A stretch of 11,764 nucleotides of DNA from contig CABRXV010000065.1 of the NCBI GenBank assembly GCA_902475005.1, forward strand, positions 1-11,764, in the 5' to 3' direction. Position 1 is the stretch's first letter. The number at the start of each line of letters is the position of its first letter. The notes beneath the pieces were generated by a model. It did not search any database. It had not been told where the DNA came from and was given only the letters and a program-made list of their open reading frames with translations. Positions 1 through 5,250 of the stretch are shown here, piece by piece. The translations under genes were made by a program, and so were the position numbers. This DNA is from CABRXV01 sp900754955. GTDB lineage: Bacteria > Actinomycetota > Coriobacteriia > Coriobacteriales > Eggerthellaceae.

Positions 1-2805
1 AACGCCGACTTCGACGGCGACCAGATGGCTGTGCACGTGCCGCTCGGTGCTGAGGCCCAGGCTGAGGCGCGTGTGCTCATGCTGTCGTCCAACAACATCA
101 AATCGCCTGCTCACGGCCGTCCGCTGACGGTTCCGACGCAGGACATGATCATCGGCCTGTACTACCTCACGGCCGCCCGCGACGGCTTCCCGGGCGAGGG
201 TCGCGTGTTCATCGACATCGACGATGCGATGAACGCCTACGACGCCCGCGCCGATCTTGACCTCCAGGCCAAGATCTGGGTGCGTCTGCGCGTGGACTGC
301 CAGGTTGCCACGGCGTTCGGCGTGTTCGAGGACCACAAGGCCGGCGACCGCATCGAGACGACGGTCGGCCGCATCATCTTCAACAACGTGCTGCCCGCCG
401 ACTACCCGTTCCTCAACTACGAGATGAACAAGAGCGAGATCGGCCGCTTGGTGGAGGACGTGTGCAACCACTACAGCCTCTCCGAGGTGCCGCCGATCCT
501 CGACGGCCTCAAGGATGCGGGCTTCCACTACGCGACGCGCTCCGGCCTCACCGTGTCGGTGTACGACGCCACCGTGCCGCCGACCAAGGGCGAGATCCTC
601 GCTGCGGCCGACGACAAGGTCGCTGCGATCGACGACGACTACGAGATGGGCCTCATGAGCGCCGAGGAGCGTCACAAGCAGGTCATCGACGTGTGGAACG
701 CGGCGAACGAGGAGGTCGGCAACGCGATGGCCGACAACTTCGACAAGTTCAACCCGATCTACATGATGGCCTTCTCCGGCGCCCGCGGTAACATCAAGCA
801 GATTCGCCAGCTGGCCGGCATGCGCGGCCTCATGTCCGACCCGAAGGGCGAGCTGATCGACACCCCGATCCGTGCGAACTTCCGCGAGGGCCTGAGCGTA
901 TTGGAGTACTTCATTTCCACGCACGGCGCCCGCAAGGGTCTGGCTGACACCGCTCTGCGTACCGCTGACTCGGGTTACCTGACCCGTCGTCTGGTGGACG
1001 TTGCGCAGGACGTCATCATCCGCGAGATCGACTGCGGCACCACCGAGGGCGTGCCCTATCCGCTGCTCAACGAGAAGGGCGACCTCGACGAGAACCTTGT
1101 GGGTCGCTGCCTGCTCGAGGATGCGGTTGCCGCCGACGGCACCGTGGTTCTCGCTGCCGACGAGTACATCACCGGCACGGCGCAGCTCGCCGCGATGCAG
1201 AAGGCCGGCATCGAGGAAGTGACCATCCGCACGATCATGACCTGCCACGCCGAGCACGGCGTGTGCCAGAAGTGCTACGGTTGGGACCTCGCCACGAGCC
1301 GCCCGGTCAACATCGGCACGGCGGTCGGCATCATCGCCGCTCAGTCCATCGGCGAGCCGGGCACCCAGCTCACGATGCGTACGTTCCACTCCGGCGGCGT
1401 CGCCGGCGAGGACATCACGCACGGTCTGCCGCGTGTTCAGGAGCTGTTTGAGGCCCGCAAGCCGAAGGGCCAGGCGGTCCTCGCCGAGATCTCCGGCACG
1501 CTGCAGATCTCGGGCGACAAGACGTCGAAGGTGCTCACCATCCACGACCAGGAGGGCAACTTCCGCGAGTACGTGGTGTCGGCGCGCGCCCAGATGCTCC
1601 CGGGTGTGGTGGACGGCTGCGAGGTCAAGATCGGCCAGCAGCTCACCAAGGGCTCGGTCAACCCGCACGACCTGCTGCGCCTGACCGATCCGAACACCAC
1701 GCTGCGCTACATCGTGGGCCAGGTCCAGGGCGTGTACGTGTCCCAGGGCGTTGAGGTGAACGACAAGCACATCGAGGTCATCGCGCGCCAGATGCTGCGC
1801 AAGGTGGCCGTCATCGACGCGGGCGACTCCGATTTCCTGCCGGGACGTCAGGTCAATCGCTTCGAGTTCGAGAAGGTGGCCAACGAGCTCATCGCCGAAG
1901 GCAAGGAGCCGCCGGTGGGCCAGCCGCTGCTGCTCGGCATCACCAAGGCGTCGCTCGCCACCGACTCGTGGCTGTCGGCCGCCTCGTTCCAGGAGACCAC
2001 CAAGGTGCTCACCGACGCGGCGATCGAGGGCAAGACCGACCATCTGGCCGGCCTCAAGGAGAACGTCATCATCGGCAAGCCGATTCCCGCCGGCACCGGC
2101 CTCAAGCGTTACCGCGACGTGCATCTCACGTACAAGGGACGCCCGGTCGACAAGGTGGACGACGACAAGCTGCCTGACTTCGCTCCCGAGGCGCTGCGCG
2201 AGATCGAGGACCTCCTGCCCCAGCCGCAGGATTGGTCGCTCGACGGCGACGGTTACTTCAACGCGGGTTCGGGCTACGGCAGCTACTTCGGCGGCATGTC
2301 GATGGGCCATCGCGGTCACAACCTCTCCGACGAGGAGGCGCGCCTGTACATCTACGACGATCTGGGCGTGTCGCAGCGTTGGGCCAACAAGTTCTCCGAG
2401 GCGGGCATCGAGACGGTGGCCGACCTCCTGGGTCACACCGAGGAGGACCTGCTGCGCATCGAGGGCATCGGCGTGAAGGCGATCGAGGAGCTCAAGGCGG
2501 GCCTCGCGGCGCACAACCTGTCGCACGTCATCGAGGACGACCTCGCTGCCACGAGCGACGACATGAGCCAGCTGCTCGACATGGTGTTCTCGCCCGATGA
2601 CACGATCCTCATCGGCGGTGACGAGCCGCCGACGTTCAACACGGACGGCGAGGAGATGCTCGGCGAGGCGCTGCCGCCGCGTTCGTACCAGCGCAACCCC
2701 GAGGAGCTCGATGCGCTTCTCGGCGGGCTTGACTCGCTCGGCTTCGGTCTGACGAGCAAGGAGGACGAAGACGCCTCCAACGCCGCGATCGACGACGAGG
2801 AATAG
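1..2805 (+). CDS. rpoC: DNA-directed RNA polymerase subunit beta' (RpoC), 3' part; start lies before the window
   Basis: Beta' is the catalytic clamp subunit of RNA polymerase. The reading frame is open from base 1 and begins with NADFDGDQ, the motif whose three Asp hold the catalytic magnesium, so the N-terminal third is missing. Later come the bridge helix (FREGLSVLEYFISTHGARKG, about nt 880-940), the second zinc site (DCGT near 1030 and CHAEHGVCQKC near 1243-1275) and the trigger loop (AAQSIGEPGTQLTMRTFHSG, about 1336-1395). No large insertion interrupts the trigger loop, unlike the gammaproteobacterial SI3. The family core ends near GTGLKRYRD (about 2095-2121). Roughly 220 further residues follow: a Gly/Tyr-rich linker (about 2240-2320), an alphaCTD-like domain (2356-2520) and an acidic tail ending DDEE. 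A terminator follows 19 bp after the stop. Identity is certain; the function of the extension is inferred. Confidence 0.98.
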   Translation, partial: NADFDGDQMAVHVPLGAEAQAEARVLMLSSNNIKSPAHGRPLTVPTQDMIIGLYYLTAARDGFPGEGRVFIDIDDAMNAYDARADLDLQAKIWVRLRVDCQVATAFGVFEDHKAGDRIETTVGRIIFNNVLPADYPFLNYEMNKSEIGRLVEDVCNHYSLSEVPPILDGLKDAGFHYATRSGLTVSVYDATVPPTKGEILAAADDKVAAIDDDYEMGLMSAEERHKQVIDVWNAANEEVGNAMADNFDKFNPIYMMAFSGARGNIKQIRQLAGMRGLMSDPKGELIDTPIRANFREGLSVLEYFISTHGARKGLADTALRTADSGYLTRRLVDVAQDVIIREIDCGTTEGVPYPLLNEKGDLDENLVGRCLLEDAVAADGTVVLAADEYITGTAQLAAMQKAGIEEVTIRTIMTCHAEHGVCQKCYGWDLATSRPVNIGTAVGIIAAQSIGEPGTQLTMRTFHSGGVAGEDITHGLPRVQELFEARKPKGQAVLAEISGTLQISGDKTSKVLTIHDQEGNFREYVVSARAQMLPGVVDGCEVKIGQQLTKGSVNPHDLLRLTDPNTTLRYIVGQVQGVYVSQGVEVNDKHIEVIARQMLRKVAVIDAGDSDFLPGRQVNRFEFEKVANELIAEGKEPPVGQPLLLGITKASLATDSWLSAASFQETTKVLTDAAIEGKTDHLAGLKENVIIGKPIPAGTGLKRYRDVHLTYKGRPVDKVDDDKLPDFAPEALREIEDLLPQPQDWSLDGDGYFNAGSGYGSYFGGMSMGHRGHNLSDEEARLYIYDDLGVSQRWANKFSEAGIETVADLLGHTEEDLLRIEGIGVKAIEELKAGLAAHNLSHVIEDDLAATSDDMSQLLDMVFSPDDTILIGGDEPPTFNTDGEEMLGEALPPRSYQRNPEELDALLGGLDSLGFGLTSKEDEDASNAAIDDEE
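2356..2520 (+). other. alphaCTD-like helix-hairpin-helix domain in the C-terminal extension of RpoC
   Basis: This segment runs from DDLGVSQRWAN to GLAAHNL. Set by eye against E. coli RpoA residues 258-308 (recalled, not searched), it aligns without gaps over 51 residues with about 19 identities. Identical positions include those of R265, N268, G296 and K298, which in RpoA contact DNA; N294 and S299 are replaced by Gly and Ala. A Gly/Tyr-rich linker precedes it and an acidic tail follows, much as RpoA hangs its CTD on a flexible tether. The resemblance is seen in the sequence. That it binds promoter DNA or regulators is inference; a generic helix-hairpin-helix protein-interaction role is the alternative. 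Confidence 0.7.
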
Positions 2806-2823
2806 CATCACAGCATGACGGAG

Positions 2824-2858
2824 AGGGGCGTGGTTTCGGCTGCGCCCCTTTCTTGTTT
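2824..2858 (+). terminator. Rho-independent terminator of rpoC
   Basis: AGGGGCG (2824-2830) pairs with CGCCCCT (2843-2849). Three further pairs, two of them G-T wobbles, extend the stem to a TTTCGG loop. The run TTTCTTGTTT follows at once. It starts 19 bp after the rpoC stop and separates rpoC from hisE. Confidence 0.85.
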
Positions 2859-2879
2859 GACCATGCGATGACGGACGAT

Positions 2880-2918
2880 CCCGCTGCGGGCGGCGCGGAA
2901 GCCGCAGGCTGCAGCGGG
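2880..2918 (+). other. Hairpin in the hisE leader
   Basis: CCCGCTGC (2880-2887) pairs perfectly with GCAGCGGG (2911-2918). Inside, GCGGC (2890-2894) pairs with GCCGC (2901-2905) around a GCGGAA loop. No T-run follows, so it is not an intrinsic terminator. It lies 11 bp before the hisE Shine-Dalgarno and could influence translation or RNA stability; this is inference. Confidence 0.4.
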
Positions 2919-2943
2919 CGATATCGGGCGGAAGGTAGGCACG

Positions 2944-3444
2944 ATGACCGACAAGACTTACATTCCCGAGGGGGAGACGCCCCCTGCTTCGCAGATCGGG
3001 GCGACGATGGAGGCGCTTGCCGCCACGATCGCCGCGCGGCGCGACGCGGGCGAGGAGAGCTACACGCATCGTCTGCTGACGGGCGAGCTCGACAAGCCGC
3101 TCAAGAAGGTGGCGGAAGAGGCCGTCGAGGTGGGATTGGCCGCCAAGGACGTGGAGTCCTGGGCGACGTCGTCCATCGCGGCGACGCTGGCGGCGCAGGG
3201 CGCTGCGGGCGTGCGCGGCGAGGAGGGTGATCTTTCGGTCGCGCTGCCTCCCGAGTACAGTGCGGCGGTGGACCACCTGCGCTACGAGGCCGCCGATGTG
3301 GTGTACCATTTGCTTGTAGTGCTTGAGCGCTTCGGCATCTCGATCGACGAGTTCGCCGCCGAGCTCAACAATCGCATGACCGATGAGGAGCGCCCCGCGG
3401 GCGCGATCCGCCTCTTCGAGGAGCATGTGAAACGAGGAAAATAG
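2944..3444 (+). CDS. hisE: Phosphoribosyl-ATP pyrophosphatase HisE, with an internal insertion
   Basis: HisE hydrolyses phosphoribosyl-ATP to phosphoribosyl-AMP and pyrophosphate, the second step of histidine synthesis, in the cytoplasm. The family pattern is clear: an N-terminal helix (MEALAATIAARRDAGEESYT, residues 22-41), LDKPLKKVAEEAVEVGLAAK (49-68) with the metal-binding Glu group E58, E59 and E62, and the partner helix YEAADVVYHLLVVLERFGIS (114-133) with E115 and D118. The protein has 166 residues, against about 90-110 for stand-alone HisE. The excess is a 20-residue N-terminal lead, an insertion of about 38 residues (71-108) between the two metal-binding helices, and a short C-terminal tail. 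GGAAGG at 2930-2935 sits 8 bp before the ATG. No other his gene is in the window. The broader MazG-like pyrophosphatase fold is the alternative reading. Confidence 0.88.
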   Translation: MTDKTYIPEGETPPASQIGATMEALAATIAARRDAGEESYTHRLLTGELDKPLKKVAEEAVEVGLAAKDVESWATSSIAATLAAQGAAGVRGEEGDLSVALPPEYSAAVDHLRYEAADVVYHLLVVLERFGISIDEFAAELNNRMTDEERPAGAIRLFEEHVKRGK

Positions 3445-3523
3445 CGCGTTTTGCGTTGCGCGCGAGGCTGTTCGGCTTCGTTCGCTCAATGCTGACAGCC
3501 TGGAGATAACAGGGGGAGTTGCA

Positions 3524-4897
3524 ATGGCACGACTTTTCGGAACCGACGGCGTTCGCGGCGTGGCGAACACCGAACTGACGAACGAGCTGGCGTATCGGCT
3601 GGGACAGGCCGCCGTCAAGTTTCTCGGCGATGTCATCGTGGTGGGCCGGGACACGCGCATATCCGGCGAGATGCTCGAGGCGGCGCTCGTGGCGGGCATC
3701 CTGAGCGCAGGCGGCAAAGCGCTTCGCGTGGGCGTCATCCCCACGCCGGCGGTGGCGTTCAACGTGCGCGACCTCAAGGCTGCGGGCGGCGTAGTGATTT
3801 CCGCGTCGCATAACCCGCCCGAGTACAACGGCATCAAGCTGTTTGACGCGCAGGGCTTCAAGCTGCCCGATGCCAAGGAAGACGAGATCGAGGCGTTCAT
3901 CAAGGACGGCGGCCTCGAGGGCGAGATCGCACGTGCGCGTGAGGCGGGCGACGAGGATGCTTCGATGCCCACCGGCACTGGCGTCGGCACGGTGGTTGAC
4001 GCGATCGACTCTGCGTTCGAGGCGTACACCGCCCATGCGGTGGGATCGATCAAGGATCAGCACGTTACCTTCCAGGGCATGAAGATCGCCGTGGATACGG
4101 GGCATGGTGCCTCGTCGTACACCACGCCTTCAGCGCTGCTGAGCCTCGGCGCCGAGGTGGTCACCATCAACAACGACTACGATGGCGCCCATATCAACGT
4201 CGAGTGCGGTTCAACCCATCTCGGGCCCCTGCGCAAGCTCATGGAGGAGTCGGGTGCCGATGTGGGCATCGCGCATGACGGCGACGCCGACCGCGTCATG
4301 ATGATGACGCCCGAGGGCGAGGTCATCGACGGCGACGTCATCGAGGCGGTGTGCGCGCTCGACATGAAGGAGCGCGGCGTGCTGTCTGGCAACACGGTGG
4401 TGAGCACGGTGATGTGCAACCTCGGATTCGTGCACGCGATGCGCGACGCGGGTATCGACGTGGTGCAGACCAAGGTGGGCGACCGCTACGTGCTCGAGGA
4501 GATGCGCGAGCACGGCTACGCCATCGGCGGCGAGCAGTCGGGTCACATGATCCTGCTTGACTACAACTCCACGGGCGACGGCCTCATGACTGCCGTGCAG
4601 TTCCTCGCGGCGGTGAAGCGCAGCGGCAAGACCGTTTCCGAGGCAGTGAAGGTGATGACGCGCTTCCCGCAGACGCTCATCAACGTGAAGGTGTCCGACA
4701 AGCACACGGTAAGCGAGAAGCCCGCCGTCAAGGACGCCGTGGCTGCTGCGGAGGCGGCGCTCGGCGAGAACGGCCGCGTGCTGCTGCGTCCGAGCGGCAC
4801 CGAGCCGGTGGTGCGCGTGATGGTGGAGGCGCTTTCCGCCGAGGATGCTGAGAAGCACGCCCGTGCCATCGCCGACGTGGTGGAGCGCGAGGGCTAA
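3524..4897 (+). CDS. glmM: Phosphoglucosamine mutase GlmM
   Basis: GlmM interconverts glucosamine-6-phosphate and glucosamine-1-phosphate, feeding UDP-GlcNAc and peptidoglycan synthesis. At 457 residues it has normal family length. All signature motifs are present: MARLFGTDGVRG at the N-terminus, VISASHNPPEYNGIKLF (91-107) with the phosphoserine at S95, the metal loop DGDADR (252-257), the sugar-binding GEQSGH (336-341) and the C-terminal phosphate-binding RPSGTEP (422-428). AGGGGGAG (3511-3518) lies 5 bp before the ATG and fixes the start. It begins 79 bp after hisE on the same strand. That gap holds a possible stem, AGGCTGT (3465-3471) with ACAGCCT (3495-3501), but no T-run, so co-transcription with hisE is plausible. 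GlmM of other bacteria is activated by phosphorylation of the active-site Ser. Confidence 0.97.
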   Translation: MARLFGTDGVRGVANTELTNELAYRLGQAAVKFLGDVIVVGRDTRISGEMLEAALVAGILSAGGKALRVGVIPTPAVAFNVRDLKAAGGVVISASHNPPEYNGIKLFDAQGFKLPDAKEDEIEAFIKDGGLEGEIARAREAGDEDASMPTGTGVGTVVDAIDSAFEAYTAHAVGSIKDQHVTFQGMKIAVDTGHGASSYTTPSALLSLGAEVVTINNDYDGAHINVECGSTHLGPLRKLMEESGADVGIAHDGDADRVMMMTPEGEVIDGDVIEAVCALDMKERGVLSGNTVVSTVMCNLGFVHAMRDAGIDVVQTKVGDRYVLEEMREHGYAIGGEQSGHMILLDYNSTGDGLMTAVQFLAAVKRSGKTVSEAVKVMTRFPQTLINVKVSDKHTVSEKPAVKDAVAAAEAALGENGRVLLRPSGTEPVVRVMVEALSAEDAEKHARAIADVVEREG

Positions 4898-4922
4898 GCG
4901 CGCAGTTCAGCAGCATTGAGCA

Positions 4923-4970
4923 GCGGGGGGTCGCACCGTTTGGGGTGCGGCCCCCCGCTTTGCGTTTTGC
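4923..4970 (+). terminator. Rho-independent terminator of glmM
   Basis: A 15-bp stem with one G-T wobble: GCGGGGGGTCGCACC (4923-4937) with GGTGCGGCCCCCCGC (4944-4958), loop GTTTGG, followed by TTTGCGTTTT. It starts 25 bp after the glmM stop. Confidence 0.92.
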
Positions 4971-5041
4971 GCGCCGTTGCTCGCGTGGGGCGTGCTGCAT
5001 GTGAGGACGCGCGGTGCGCGAATGGCGAAAGTGTGCGTGTC

Positions 5042-5188
5042 GATTCGAGTTGAGTCGGACTGGGCTAAACCGAGCTGAACCAAGCCATGCTGGGCTAGGT
5101 CCGCCAAGTTGAGTTAGGTCGTGTTAGGACGAGCTGGGTCGGGCAGGGCAAGCCAAGCCGGATAGCGCCAAGCTGAGCCAGGTCGTGC
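5042..5188 (+). repeat. Degenerate pentanucleotide tandem repeat (RRNYY), about 28 units
   Basis: Read in steps of five from 5042, almost every unit has the form purine-purine-N-pyrimidine-pyrimidine. Examples are GAGTT at 5047, GGGCT at 5062, GAGCT at 5072, AAGCC at 5082, AGGTC at 5097, AGGTC at 5116, GAGCT at 5131, AAGCC at 5150 and GAGCC at 5175. Two four-base units (CGCC at 5102-5105 and GGGC at 5141-5144) reset the phase. RRNYY is its own reverse complement in purine/pyrimidine terms, so the pattern reads the same on both strands. A period of five cannot keep one codon frame in register and no ORF with a ribosome binding site covers it. It fills most of the gap between the convergent glmM and ppk1 terminators. 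The rest of that gap (4971-5041) shows no recognisable feature. Confidence 0.75.
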
Positions 5189-5228
5189 AAAAGAGAAGGC
5201 GGGCCCGCATGGTCTGCGGACCCGCCTT
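5189..5228 (-). terminator. Rho-independent terminator of ppx-ppk1
   Basis: On the minus strand AAGGCGGGTCCGCA (5228-5215) pairs with TGCGGGCCCGCCTT (5209-5196) through a 5-base loop, followed by CTCTTTT. The single imperfect pair is a G-T wobble on the minus strand but a C-A mismatch on the plus strand, which indicates that it serves minus-strand transcripts. It lies 22 bp beyond the ppk1 stop. Confidence 0.9.
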
Positions 5229-5250
5229 CGGGATTGGTTTTCGGTCTCGG

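Noticed and set aside
2853..3230. A 125-codon plus-strand frame starting at 2853
   Set aside because: It starts in the rpoC terminator and overlaps hisE in another frame; its product is low-complexity Gly/Arg/Ala.
3365..4105. A 246-codon open frame on the minus strand across hisE and glmM
   Set aside because: It overlaps two well-supported genes and the gap between them, with no family features.
5042..5188. The pentamer array as a CRISPR or a coding repeat
   Set aside because: There are no conserved repeats of 20-40 bp with unique spacers, and a 5-base period with phase slips does not hold a reading frame.
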